DNA of 64,000 bases from Corbicula japonica. Taxonomy: Eukaryota > Mollusca > Bivalvia > Venerida > Cyrenidae. Shown one piece after another: positions 13,101 to 28,100 of this stretch. The notes under the pieces are model-generated. The model ran no database searches. It was given only the letters and a program-made list of their open reading frames with translations, and was not told the origin of the DNA. The translations under genes were made by a program, and so were the position numbers. The DNA lies in the NCBI GenBank assembly GCA_038501625.1, contig JAZAYU010000182.1:682001-746000 (forward strand). Direction: 5' to 3'. The stretch's first letter is position 1. The number at the start of each line of letters is the position of its first letter.

Positions 13101-16100
13101 TATTGTATTTTAGCCATCAATATTGACTTAACTGGTTCCTTAAATCGTAAATATGTTTTTTTTCTCCAATACAACACCCACTAACAACCAACCGAATTAA
13201 TCTATTTGATTTTTCCGCTGCATAATAATAAAAATCCCACTAGATACCTCTCCACCCTGCTAGATGCCTCTCTGGTGTAAATAGCTACCTATCGAAATAG
13301 TTTATTTCATTTTCCCTCTGCATAATAAGAGAATACGAGTATTATTTACAACATTTTATTGGTCGAAAAACTAGATCAAAAGTGAGCTTAGACAGCTAAC
13401 GCCGAAAAAACACTCGAAAATATTGCTCTTATAAATCAAAATCCCCCTACGTCAATCTCCAACTGGATTGGAGTACTATACAGAAACTAAATACCTAAAG
13501 GCAAAGCCTTAAAGAAACACAAAACCAACATTTAACATGTTTAATTTGTTGAGAGCGACCTTGGATGCCGACTGACATTAACAAGACATCGTCACAAAAT
13601 CCATAATGAAAACAAATGGTAATATTCTTGCAACTTAAAACATACATGTATCAACATAAGAACTCCTAAATATACCACACTTTGTATGAAATTAAGACCG
13701 TTCATAAACATATTGAACAAGCTTGCGATTATTAATGTAATCTGGCGCTTTGAAATAAACTAAGTCTTTTATATGAAAATTAAAATTTTCGTCTGTCATT
13801 GTCGGCTGTCCAAGCGCTGAATGACCACGCGGTTACAAAAACCCGAAAAGCCCGTGCAAAGAAAGAGACATCTAGCAATCCATCGGACACAGACAGGGGG
13901 AATTAATTTTCTTCTAATTCACTACGTTCAAACGCAGAAAATTATATTCCCCCTACGTCAATCTCCAACTGGATTGGAGTACTATACAGAAACTAAATAC
14001 CTAAAGGCAAAGCCTTAAAGAAACACAAAACCAACATTTAACATGTTTAATTTGTTGAGAGCGACCTTGGATGCCGACTGAATTCAAAGAGCGGGTTAAA
14101 ATTAGTGAACGGCTTCGATCAAAATTGAAGGCGCCAAATTACATGTCTGTAAGAGTAATATATTTTAAAGCCAGTACTTCGTTAAACAAGTAAACCATCA
14201 TCGAGTTTGTTTTTAGCACAACCATCGTTGACTTGCTCGTTGACACAACGTCCATGTCTCTTGAATGAACGATCCTTGACGTCTTAATTGGCGTACGCCA
14301 TCCGAAGAAAATAAAAGCAATATTTTGTACCGTCCGTTACGTGACTAGCTATGACTTTATGAATCTGTCTCTCATTGTGGAATAAGGTATACGTTTATGT
14401 CCGTCCACCAGTTATGAAGTTCCAATTCGTGCTGTTACGATCCATGCTCCGTCCCTGTAACGACTCGATAGAAACTTCACTGATTGAACTATAGATTATG
14501 ATTGATATTACTTCGTGGTAAGTTCAACAACTCAGAACTGCGTTAATACCACGTGCTTATATTAAGCACAAATTGTTCTCCGTGATAAAATATTACCTTC
14601 TGTTAAAAGATCGTGATAAACCGATTCCAACATATTGACATAGATTCTTTTTTCTTCTTTTCACAGGCTTATATAAAAACTGATTTCAATACATATATCC
14701 CTATAGTCTTCGGAGCTTTTATGCATCGTAATAAAGATGTTAGATAAACGGCAACCGGAAGCGCCCTGGCGGGCAAAATGTCCCCACTCCTCATGCCATC
14801 GTAGATTCCCTTTTTCCTCCATCCGCTGAAGGCGCTGGGATATGAGTTTCGCGTACCTTCCGCTCTTGACTGGAGGATACTTTCAGGGAGTAGGGTCGAC
14901 GCGGCCCACCAGGGCGTCCGGCCGCTCGTCCATCTCGTCTTGGTCTGCAAAAATAGCCATGTACACATTTTTAAATGATACCAGTCATTTTACCATAAAT
15001 TAATAATAATTAAAGTTGTTATACTCTAAAAAATAAAACTCATTAGAACAAAATTACTTGATTAAAATTTGTCCTAATACAAGAATAACTCTGATACGTG
15101 TATAACGTATCTGATAAACGAATGTAAAAAAGAATATGAAAACTGATAATACAAAATACTGTTTTCAAAGTTGCTTAGCCGATCAAAATATTCTAGGATT
15201 TACACATCCAAACAACGTTATTCTTATGGCTGCATAGCCAAACGATGCTATTCTCAAGGCTGCATCTAGCCAACCAATGCTGTTTTCATGGCTGAAAAGC
15301 CAACCGATGCTATTCTCATGGCTGCATCTAGCCAATGCTATTCTCATGGCTGCAAAGCCAACCGATGCTTTTCTCATGGCTGCATCATTCTAGCCAACCG
15401 ATGCTATTCTCATGACTGCATCTAGCCAACCGATGCTTTTCTAATGGCTGCATCTAGCCAACCAATGCTATTCTAATGGCTGCAAAGCATACCAATGCTA
15501 TTCAAATGACTGCAAAGCCAACCAATGTTATTCCCATAACTGCGGAGCCGACCGATACTATTCTCATGGATGCAAAGCCAACAGATGCTATTCTAATGGT
15601 TGCAAAGCCAAAAGATGTTATTCTCATGACTGCGGAGCCGACCGATACTTTTCTCGTGGCTGTAAAGCCAACCGATGCTATTCTTATGGCTGCGGAGCCG
15701 ACCAATATTATTCTCATGGCTGCAAAGACAACCGATGCTATTCTAATGGCTGCAAAGCCAACAGATACTATTTTCGTGGCTGCGTAGCCGACCGAGACTT
15801 TCTCATGACTGCGGAGCCGACCGATACTATTCTCATGGCTGCAAAGACAACCGATGCTATTCTAATGGCTTCAAAGCCAACCGATCCTATTATCATGCTG
15901 CGGAGCCAGCCGATGCTATAATCATGCTGCGGAGCCAGCCTATGCTATAATCATGCTGCGGAGCCAGCCGATGCTATAATCATGCTGCGGAGTCAACCGA
16001 TGCTATAATCATGCTGCGGCGCAAAACTGTGCTATTATCATGGCTGCGAGGCCAGACGATGCTTTTATCATGGCTGCGGAGCCAAATGATGCTATTTTCA

Positions 16101-19100
16101 AGGTTGCTAAGCATTAGATTAAAACCGTACTCGAGTCTAATGGACTTAATAACATTATTCAAAGTTAAACTATTCTCTGTTCAGCCGAAACTAGCAAAAG
16201 TATTTTCGGCTCCTTCAACCATAAACAAAACTATTCTCACGGCAGCAAAATCAAGAAATGCTACTGTCAATATTGTAATGCTAAGAAAATGCTTTTCTCA
16301 AAGTTGCTAAGCCAAGTAATGCTAATCTCACGGCTGCCTATCCAAGCAATGCTATTCTCATGGCTCAGCTTAGCCAAGTTATGCTACTCTTGTGGCTGCC
16401 AAGCCAGATAATGATATTCTCAAGGCAGACAAGCCGAGTTATGCTGTTCTCAAGACTGACATGCCGAGTTATGCTATTCTCAAAGCTGCTACGCGAAACA
16501 AGTTAATCTCGCGAATTTTGTGTCTGCTTTAAGACACGCCGGGCTGTTGATCGAACCAGTCGATACTGAACCAGTTAAGATATATGGATTGGAACGGACT
16601 CTACGATCAAAACACATCGAGATTTTTCCTAAATCATTTTGTGAATTTGGTAAAGAAATAACAAATCTGGGGAACAAAAATGCCCAAATTATTGAACCAA
16701 TACTCTGAAAATGGTCCACACTGGCACAAACTTCTTTTCAAAAACAATAAAAATAAGCGTTGCGATCGGACGCAAACCTATCAAACTATAAAACTCCCCA
16801 TTATGAAAACTTTTCGAAACTTGAACACCAATCATCTTATTTACAATTTCGAACAAGAATTCGTTCAATTCCAACCTGGATATCCATTGCATTTCTATGG
16901 TAACGGAATACTTTACACAATAGGTAAATGTATCATAAGCGATAAGATATAACTTGTTATATTCACCTTTTGGGATAAACCTGCTAAAAGACTGATTGTC
17001 TGTAAATCATTTTATCCTGTTTCCCTTAAGAACATGAGAATGATTCACTACGTTCAAACGCAGAAAATTATATTCCAAACACATCATCCATAGTCCCATG
17101 AGATCACTTACCCATGAAAAAAGCATGCACATCATGCCCACTTCGGTTTACTTATAGGACAATTTAATCTCTACATGTAAAACAATGTAAATCTTGTTTG
17201 ACGGTATTTGTGCAGTGTTTTAAAATTCATTATAGTCAATGTTTAAAAAGTTATTTTGAAAATATAACACTGGTTGGCCCTAGAAGGAACATTGAATGAT
17301 TGGAATTAATTATGTTTAGTTTATTTGAGCGGGAAGTGCTTTATTTTGAAACCTGGATTAGACAACATATCAGGTTCCACATTTTATTACTTTTCAAACA
17401 AATTTCTTTTTTTTTTTACTTTTATCTTCTGTTATGATCAATATTCATCATAACAACATTATAACAACATAATAACGGTATTTTTGAATGGCTGTAGTGT
17501 TTAGTAATTCTGAAAAAGATAATAAACAATACTATGTAGAAAAACATTTAAAGAAATTAGCTGATTAGAAATGCAACTTCTTTAAACAAGATGTTGCGTT
17601 TAATTGTATTTAATTAATAAAATGGCTACCATGTGACTGCCTTGTTATCCATAACCAGTAGTAATGAACAGTATCATGGATAAACATGAGCAGTGCCACA
17701 TATACTTCCTGTAGATAATTAAAGAAGTCTCCTAAGTGAAATGTGCTAATAAACTTACTGAGATTGGAAAATAAATATATATTAAATCATAAATTTTCGT
17801 CTTCGTTGTTGTTGCTGTTGCTGTTGTTGTTGTTGTTGTTGTTGATTATCTTATTTTTTTCGTCGCCATATCATATAAAGCTCACCTTAAATGTAGATGC
17901 TTAATTTCCATGACAGATTGTGATGCCCAATCCCAACCTGCTAATGGCACGAGGACCGGAAACGGAAGTATCTCTGAGTTCACATGCCAGACTGGTTATA
18001 CCTTAATTGGTTCGTCATCTAGTGTCTGTAAGACCGACGGAACAGGGTGGAGCAGCTCAACACCTACATGTTGTAAGCAGATTTTGGTTTGTCAAAAGCA
18101 GAGAAAAAATATTTGTTTAAGAGAACCACCCTTATAAAATGTTCGTGTACTAATAAGTTGAATTTATACTCAAAGTGTGCTATTTGTTTTCGGTTATTTT
18201 TCATAACTGCCTTTCTTAAGCTAAAAAATTGGTATCAAATTAAGATTACTTTAGAATTTAAATGATGTAATATCAATACTGATACCAGATTTTTAGTCAT
18301 TCCAAAAAGCAGTAGATGAAAAATCATGGAAAACAATCTGAATAATTTCTTTTGGAATAGTGTATACAAAAGCAGGTTAAAATGCCTCAAAAGCAATAAT
18401 CATTTGAGCGAAATACCGAAGTCAAATTAACATTGTGATTTGAAAGAAAACACACATTCTGTTATGGACTACTGTTGTTTGACGTTTTGAAATATTATTG
18501 CTGTTAAATACGTGCGCACAATTACATTTTTATCTCAGGATAGTTACGATTATAAGATTTTCACAATAAAATATCTTGAATGTTTCCTTCTTGTCAGATG
18601 GCTGTAGCAGTTTGAACAATACAAATAACGGATATTACATCCTTACAACGAATGGTCTGGTAACTTTGGCAACATTTTCCTGTTTATCTGGATACACAAT
18701 GTCCGGAACTCGTACCCGCTACTGTCAAACCAATGGATCCTGGAATGGTACCAACCCGACATGCGGTGAGCATTTTTGTAAACAAATTAAAGGAAAAATA
18801 CTCGTACAAGATATTTTATTCATTATTCTGTTTAAAAAAGTATTGCATTTATTTGTTCAGTCTCTGAAACTGAAAGGACTTGAATAGATCTTGCGCCATA
18901 TTGTTTTCGCTTTCAGGAAATTGACTTTAACGCAGCCGATAAAGAAATGCGTTAAAGTCGCTCCAAGCTCTGCTAAAACCAGTTAACATATACGAATATT
19001 TCACTTGCGTGAAGAATTTGTCCTACAAATTCCTCACAAATTGTGAGACAAATGCGTACGATTATGTCATGTGAAAATTCAGTTCAATATTCTGTTAAGA

Positions 19101-22100
19101 AAACACGATATATTAATTTGGGGATTGCAGCAAAGATTAATAAAAAGGATGTGGTCTGTATTAAATTTTGACTTGCCGAATTTCAAATTAGCCTGAATTG
19201 GGTTCACTTGTTATAAAGTTATGTACGTTCTTATTTTCCAGTAAAATGTTCAGATTTGGTGAATCCCTCAAGTGGAAACTTTACTATGTGGACAGATGGC
19301 ACAGTAAGCCAAGCCTATTACGCATGCGCAACAGGATATAATATTTCCGGTTCAACAAATACCACCTGTAAAACTGATGGATCTTGGACGAACGCTGCAC
19401 CTACCTGCTGTATGTGTTTACTTTTGGTCAATATTAAGGTGCTACTAAAACTCTTACAATTACTTATTATGCATGTATTTTTAAGAGAAATTTCCGGATA
19501 AATTGAATGCTATCGATATAAATCTACGGTTTGCTGCATATAGCGAAATAATTTTGAAAATCAGACAGAAATTGATTTTACTACAACTATCTGAAGTTGC
19601 AGTTTTTACTCTAATAGGGGTAGTAATTTTGAATTGTGACCAATGAAATCATCGATTCTTTTGTATACGATTATAATTATGTTTCATTAAAAATATCTCA
19701 GGCTAACAAAAGCTTTTCCATAAAATGATATTTAAAAATCGAGGCGAATTAGTTTGTAAGGAGCTATATTGGTTCGTTAACAATAATTTTTATGATAAAA
19801 AAAAGATATATGCACATAATCTGATCATGTCAGTGGTGACAAAAATAAACCCACTCCTACCCCGGTCGACATGAAGTGACAAAAGTAATGAAGTAGAACG
19901 GTTTTCATTTCTGTGCTTGTATACTGATTCATATACATGTATTCTGGACTGCCCCTTTAAAATATATGTTAAGTGTTTTCATCAAATATAAAAATAAATT
20001 TTAAAAATGACATGTTACTTTAATATGATTTCGAAATGTTGTAGGCGATCTTGATTGATCAGTTAATATTTTTTCATTATGGAATATTGGTAACGTGCTC
20101 TGATTTGCTAAGATTCTTGAGTCTTAAAATTCTAAGACGCAGGATAGTCGCAAGCATCTGTATGCAATATTTATTCCTATTAGTTTCTTACAATTCCCCA
20201 TAGGAAATTGCTCTGGTATTTCATTGCAGTTTGTTCGCCTGCTAGTAAGCCCGTAAACGGTGCCATACTGTCGGACAATGGCCAGGTGGTATACTACAAG
20301 TGTAACCTCAACTACAGTATGTCTGGGTCTAGTGTTCGATCCTGTACTACGAACGGCACTGGCTGGTCGGGGTCCGATCCATCGTGCGGTAAGACAATAG
20401 TTAATACGAGTAGACGGAACATCACTGATGAGCAGTGAATGACAGTTTCTTGACAATTTGTGTTTTTACTTATAACAAATTTGGTTGAAATACCAGAGGA
20501 CAATCTGTTTGTTTTGTTTACGTCTTAAGTTTTAAGGTAAACTTGAACGTAAATATATGATTGTCCGAATTGACTTCGAATGTCTTTTTCTAGACCTCGA
20601 GTGTTTTCCCCTTAAAATAGTAAATTTAAAGTCCCGTAAGTACCTCCGAGTATACACATTTTCTAGATGACGAACCAACCGGCTGATAAGTCAGTGGCGA
20701 AACATATTTCCCAATGGGCTTCTTGGGTCAACAAACCTCACACTTGCCAAGCCAATTTTTCTTAAGAATACAGATGTACAAGTTAGCTTGGTGAATTAAC
20801 TCCAACGCACCCATCTATTTAAAACACACACTTAAAAGGAAACCGCGACTTTTTGCCAGTTTCCGCTACTGATAAACATGGTTTACTTGTAAGAAAAAAT
20901 GACTTAATTTTTTTCAAAGTAATGTGCGGAGCGTTAAGGGCGGTCCCTGGAGGAAACGTATCTCTGACAACAGATGACGTCAACACTAAAGCGGCATATA
21001 CGTGTGACGTAGGATATACCATCAGCGGTAACAAGTTGATCACGTGCCAGTCAGATGGGATCTGGGACTCGGCACAGTCTAACTGCAGTAAGAACAACTT
21101 TTACCTACTTCGTTATCTGTTTCGTATATGAACATCTTATTTTGTGGGCGTCATATTTCGCTTGGCTGAAGTCTTTGAATTACAGTCCGCCGATCGATTC
21201 CTAAAAACCTTACCTTTTAGAAAGCAAGCCAGCCAGCATTCTGTTCATTTCACGCTAATTAGCCCGTTTAGAACGTCATGCAAGAAAATTGTGTCGACCA
21301 GAATAAGTTTAAAATAGCCATTACATCGTAGCTATTAAAAACATTTAATACCGATAGTCATTGAATCTAATTTTAATAAATATAAAAAAATCTAGTTACG
21401 TCTGCATTATATTAGGTTAACTGTAGCTGTTAAATGCAAACACAGCCATGCTATACGTCATTAAATCTAGTTTTACTAAACGTCTGTCATTATAGCATAG
21501 TTACGCACTTTAAAGTATAAACCCTGTTTTGTTTCTTAGCAAAATGTAGCAACCTTACAACTCCTGTCGGCGGCAACTACACCCTACAGAGTGTGGACAG
21601 CACGGTCACGAAGGCAACGTTCACCTGTGCCGTCGGCTACACCCTGAAGCTTTACTCTGTGCTTACCTGTAAAGATACGGGGGCCTGGGATAATAATGCT
21701 CCTGAATGTGGTAGGAACTTTGACAATGACAACTCAAAATTATAGTGTGCTAATGGACAAAAGTCTCATCCGGTCTACAAAACTAATATTATATATAAAC
21801 AAAGTCTTTTCCGGACTTCAAAAACTACAATATCTTCATTGTTGTTTACAGCACACTCATAAATTTGGTATCGATGGAAAGAGGACATTTATATGTATTC
21901 AATGTAAAACAGAATTCCATTCCAGAATTTAAGCCAGTACTACCGATATACTTAAATGTTGAAAATAGGCATTTTTGGATTTTAGGCGTTTAAAAGATAT
22001 TACATACCTGACAAGACTTTTGTCAATAAGTATATTTCTAGTAACTTATTATCAGATGGGAACCAGTTGTTCTATATTTTTCATTTTTGTAAATCAAGTT

Positions 22101-25100
22101 AATATATCACTTTGGCAGCGTTATTTAATTGGGTGCGGTTTGGTTTCACAGAAATAATTATTAACGAGTAAACTTCAAAGAAGAATTAAGGGTTGGCTTT
22201 TTAAATTTGATGCATGCGCTGTGTTACTGCAGATGACACTAAAACTTTAAATCTGGAATAAGCTTGTGGTGGATGTAAATCGCTCCTAGCTATGCAAATA
22301 TAAAATCGTGCATATTTCTGAAAGAAAAATTCAAATTATACATAAACATGTATATATGTTTTTTTAGTTCTATGCCCAACTCGACTTTCGCCCAATAGTG
22401 GCAATTTGACGTTGCAAACAGATGGCCTAACTACTACTGGGACATATCACTGCGCGACCGGGTATACACTAGGGGGTCAGAGCACAATCACCTGTCGGAC
22501 AACCGGTTTCTGGAACTATCCGGAAGCTACTTGCAGTACGTAAATTTTGAATTACTACATTATGCCCGCTTTGGTTTACAAAATGTTCAAATTGTACATG
22601 TAAAGCTTTTAAATTATTGAGTCTTGCTGAGGTTATAAAAAAATCTGAAGAAGGCAATGATGATGATAATGATGATAATGATGATGATGGTGGTGGTTGT
22701 GGTGATAATAATGATGGTGGTGCAGTTTGGAATTGTGATAATAATGATGATTTAAATACCCCCTATGTATTTCTAAAAACATTTAGCTCTTATTGTCTTC
22801 TATGTTGTATTTATGCTGGTAAGTTTACGACTGTTTTATGTGGACTTGAAAACTTATTTGTAACACCAATGATTTAAAATAACAGCATGTAACAACCCAG
22901 CTAGCCCTGGTAACGGTACTGTTGTCGCAGACGGACTTACGGTGACTTATACGTGTAACACGGGGTTCACACTATCCGGAAGCAGTTCTGGCACGTGTAA
23001 AACTGATGGCACCGGTTGGAGTATCTCGACGCCTACATGTGGTATGACTTTTTAATTATAAATTAACGTTTCTTTGAATAATGTTTTTTTTTTCAATTAG
23101 TTACAGTACAAGACGTGACTAGTTATCTTCAGTTTGCATCTCAGTGTCACATATTATCAATTTATCGTTCAAATAGTTTATATTAACCGGATTTTAGTGC
23201 CAGAACATTTAGATGGCCTGCAAAAAACAATTAAAAGGCCACCTGATTTTCTGCCCGTTGAAAGATTATATCTTATAGGGTGCCTATTTCTGTGCAGACT
23301 GAATTAACAAATGTTATGAAAAATTAAACGGTGTAAACACCTGTTTGAAAACGGTCTTTTTGTGGTGGCGCTGGTTGCCATTCTGCCTGTCCGAAAAATA
23401 AAATCGTTTGGCTTCATTAACTGAACAATGGTTTGACCAAACCAAGTCAGTAGATGAAAGGAAGTAGATGACCACGGCAAAGCGTTTTGCCATTAGAGAC
23501 ATTTTTATAATTTTCTTCTTAATCGATAAGAACAAGGACAACTGCAGACGGTCCTTAATTGACATAATAATTGTAATTATGTTTGTGTGCTTTTAGTTGC
23601 TTGTGAGAGTCTGGCAAACTTCACCAGTGGCAATGTGACTTACAGTAGTAATGGTAGCACGACCATGGTACAGTACACGTGTCCCACAGGGGCCAGCCTT
23701 CAAGGTGCTGTCACAGCTACTTGTAACGCCACAGGGAAATGGGGAATCAGCCTACCTACATGCGGTAAGACTTGTGCGATCAAACAGTTAACTGTTTTAT
23801 GATCTCTTTAAATTATCATTTTGAAATGATATAATATCTATTGAAATATTGTAAGCAGAACTGTAGAGCAAGTAGTACCCTATTTTGGTGTTCACGCCGA
23901 ATTGTTGTGAAATTAAAAGGCGCACTTGTTTGTATACGCCGTAATGTCCCGATAGGTATATGCCGAGTACTCCGATCACGTGATAGGTACACCGATCCGA
24001 GTGCAGTTCGGGATACCTTTAAATGGCCACCAAAATACTATGTGAATGGAAAACAAATAAGGGTCCTATAATAGGCAAATTCTCAATATTTCAACTTACA
24101 CATTTTGTTTCGTCGCCAGCTTGGAAATAATGCACCGAGCTGTTTTGACCGGGCTATGCGGTATGTCCCGACTTCACCGGAAATACATGCGCACGCAAGT
24201 TGCCGGACTGAAACGAGGGTAGATCGGTGTCCCGCGGTATACCTAGGACTGATTCGGGACACCAATCAAGTGCGCCTCAAATTTGGCAGTATGTTAGCCA
24301 GTAATGTTATCAATAAATAATCGGTAACCCACATCATGTAGTGATGGTTACGTATCAGGGTTATCCGCGCACATGTTTGGGGGGGGGGGGGGTAGTTCCG
24401 GCTAGTTCAGTTCTTATGCAAGTATTTCCAGTATTGGCAAATATCTTATGCAATCATTTCCAGTTTTGGCAACTATTTTATGCAATCATTTCCAGTATTG
24501 GCAAATATCTTATGCAATCATTTTTAGTATTGGCAAATATCTTATGCAATCATTTCCAGTATTGGCAAATATCTTATGCAATTATTTCCAGTATTGGCAA
24601 ATATCTTATGCAATTATGCTGGCATTAACAATTTAGAGGTTTGTCAAGAGAAATATCGCCTATTTGAGAATTTCAGGTTGATCACAAACTGAACAGGTTT
24701 CTGTGCTTCTTACACTAAGAGCTCTATGACAGTCACTCTTACAAAAATTGTCTCAAAATGTATCTTTTCACTTTCTCACCTTTCGTTTAAAACAGTGTAT
24801 TGTCCCAGCCTACCGAGTGTTTCTGTCAGCACGGGTAGTGTAAGTCTGACCACAAATGGAACAACAACACAGGCTCACTACACGTGTCCTTCAGGGTACC
24901 AGGTCAAAGGTTCGACTCTACTAACATGTAATCCTAATGGTACATGGAGTAATAACGCATCTGACTGTGGTGAATATTTTTATATTTACTATGTATCATA
25001 TCGGTATAGTCTTTAAATAGTACAACAGATGCACGCAATACTGTCGTATTTCTTTCTTTATATAAAAGAAGTTGGGACAGTCTTGCGTGTAACCCTCGAC

Positions 25101-28100
25101 AAGTTAATTTCATATTTGCTGACGTAATACTCATAAAATAGCAGGTTGTTTACTTCTGTTCTCATATCATAAAACAAGTCTTAGATCTCAAAAATCTGAT
25201 TGGTCTCCATTTCAGCCAATTAGATCCGTGAGATCAAATTCTTGTCTCTAATCTAAATTTTATGATGGCTGCATATAGCTTTTTAACTGGCGACTAAGGT
25301 TAAATGGAAAGCGACAGGTTTATAAACGTCGAGATGACTACATAAAGCTTAATCCAGAAAGATACACGATGTTTTCTTTTGTTTTAGTAACATTAGGGTA
25401 AATCTATAATGATGTATGATTGTGCAAATGTTAAGTATTCAGATTTGTAAAAGTTAATTAATGAAGTATTAGTTTCTGTAACTGTATTTAAAACTAGTCT
25501 CTAACTCATGTATATCTTTGACAGTGTGTACGACACCGAGTGCCCCTTCCGGTGGGAATTTTACGGTCTCTTCTGACGGACGCAGTATATTGTTTGCTTG
25601 TGGAGAGGGGTACACCATGGCTGGTGTGCCGACAGGAACATGTGCAACCGATGGATCCGGTTGGAATATATCATATCCGTCGTGCAGTAAGTTTTCATTG
25701 CAATGAAAGATTTTTTCTATGTATGGAGGAAAACCACAAAGTGAAAAATATAATTAATGGCACGTGTATTCATATATACTGTACGGCTGATCCGTAGATA
25801 CGGAGATGCATCGACGGCAAGATGTCAAGTCGGATTCAGGAGATTGTTTGCAGTATAATAATTATTATAATATTATTTATGGTGTTCAAGGAAGAAACAA
25901 TAGACATATTTTGACATTAAAAATCGAAAAAGCCTGTGGCTAAAACGTTTAGAAAAATAGGATTTAAAGTGAATATGTGATGTTCAATATCCTACATGGA
26001 TACTAGTCATGAAAATAACTTACTTTAACCGGTTTGACAAGTCAGTGAATGTCAATATCGATTTTGAAATTGACCGAGATAACCATGAAACCGGTTTAAC
26101 AAGTCAATTCAATGTCAAGACTGATTTAAAATAAAATGAGATGACCATTAAACAGGTTTTTAACAAGTCAATATAATGTCAATACAAATTTAAAATTGGT
26201 TGAGATAACAATGAAACCGGTTTAACAAGTTAATTCAGTGTCAAGATAGATTTAGAATTGATTGCGAAAATCATGAAACCGGTTTTCAAGTCAAATCAAT
26301 GCCATGATAGACTTTGAATTGATTTAGACAACCATATTTCTAATGTGTACTTAACAGCCAAATGCAACTCCCTAACAACACCTTCAAATGGTACCGTCAC
26401 CTTGGTAACAACTGGAATCCAGACGACAGCACTGTTCACGTGCGGGCTTGGTTACACACTGTCTGGAACTGCGGCACCTGTATGCAAGTCTGATGGTACC
26501 TGGTCATCATCTGTGACAAACCAAACTTGCGGTGAGTTAGTATGTATTGTAAGCAGTTAGCACCAATGAATTTTGTATCATTTTTTGAAAAAAAAAGTCT
26601 ACAATAACCATTCAAATGTGGTATGCTTATTTAAGTTTGTATATAAAAGCTTTTACTTTTCGGTTTGTCACTGACAAAGCGAAATTGTGGGGTTATTAAT
26701 CACTATTAATGAAAACTCTATTTGTTCTAAGAAAAAGTTTTGCATCTCTGTTTTTGCTAAAAAATGTTAACAATGGCGTTGAGGGAAATTCATTTTTAAA
26801 GTGTGTTCATAAATTAAAGTTTCCTGTCCAAGTTTGCCGAATGTGACGATACCGAATGGATATGTTTCCATGACAACCAATGGAACCACAACAACAGCTG
26901 TTTATAACTGTCCCCCTGGTTATGAGGTCAAGGGCGATGGAACGCTAACCTGCAGAACTGACAGCACGTGGAGTTTTCTCCCTTCAACATGTGGTAAGAC
27001 ATAATAAATGTGTTGTCAACAATACTACTGTTACCATGGAAACCAGAGGAATCACAAATAAGATATACACTATCTGTGCGTCACATGAAAGTGACCTTTG
27101 GGCAGCTGGCGTCATTAAAGGAAACGACATAATAAAGTTGGGATGACGACATAACTGATGATGTTTTTCGCGATAAAAGCATTATATTGTCAAAATGTGT
27201 AACACAATCTCAAATAAATTATGAGAAAATAATGAATAATTGTAAGTTCTTTCCAAATATATTAACAAGTAAACAGCCAGAAGTATTTCCAAAGACATTA
27301 AAGTTAAAGTCTTTCATAAAATTCTACATGCAACATGAACTGTCGATCTCAAGTTTAAGTGTTCATGCAATAAAAAGCACTAAGTGCACATGCAACCAGT
27401 TTTAAGAAGGCAAAATTCATACATAAAACATCTAGTTTCGTTTAAATGAATTTTTAAATGAAAAGGGTAAAACAAAATTTATATCATGTTATAAGAAAGA
27501 AGCAGATCATTCCGTATACACTTTTGATAGTTTGTGGAAAGCCCAGTGTACCCACGGGTGGTAATTATTCCCTTTCCGACGACGGCCTCACTGTGACATT
27601 TGCGTGCAAGGCAGGATATACGATAAGCGGAACGCAGGTGATTTCTTGCGCGACAGATGGGTCCGGATGGAAACTTTCATTCCCAAACTGCTGTAAGTTG
27701 AACAAACGTAGTGCTTCTATACATAATGGCGTACATCTGTGTTACAGATACAACAATAACAAAAATATAAGATTGTATCGTCATTGGGGGTAAATAAACC
27801 AGAAACCGTCATTCTGCTATTTCGAAGAAGAGGTTTTTTTGATGATTTGATTGAATTGAAAGAAAAAAACTGTTATTAGTATAAAATCTGGAACGTATTA
27901 ATAGTTATTTGTCAAGTGTTTTATTGTTTGTAGCGACTTACTATTACATGTATATACATAAAGACTTTCGCTATTATTCATACAAAGGTCAGCCATATCA
28001 TTTAGTAGTTCTTTATGAGTGACTTGAAATTTTAGCACGTTGTGACAATCTAACTCTTCCATCTGGAGGGAACGTGAGCCTTGTCACGAATGGCACACAG

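Larger units (their letters stand above)
10577..17916. other. 7.3-kb intron between CCP4 and CCP5: nest of dispersed repeats
   Basis: I find no CCP exon here. It holds inverted repeat pairs (10800-10875 with 12185-12280; about 12297-12452 with 17268-17425), an identical 134-bp direct repeat (13442, 13948), a tRNA-like remnant, a GC-rich exon-like block on the minus strand and a 30-bp minisatellite. Bases 13917-13949 recur at 17043-17077, so pieces of one element appear scattered across the intron. Confidence 0.65.
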
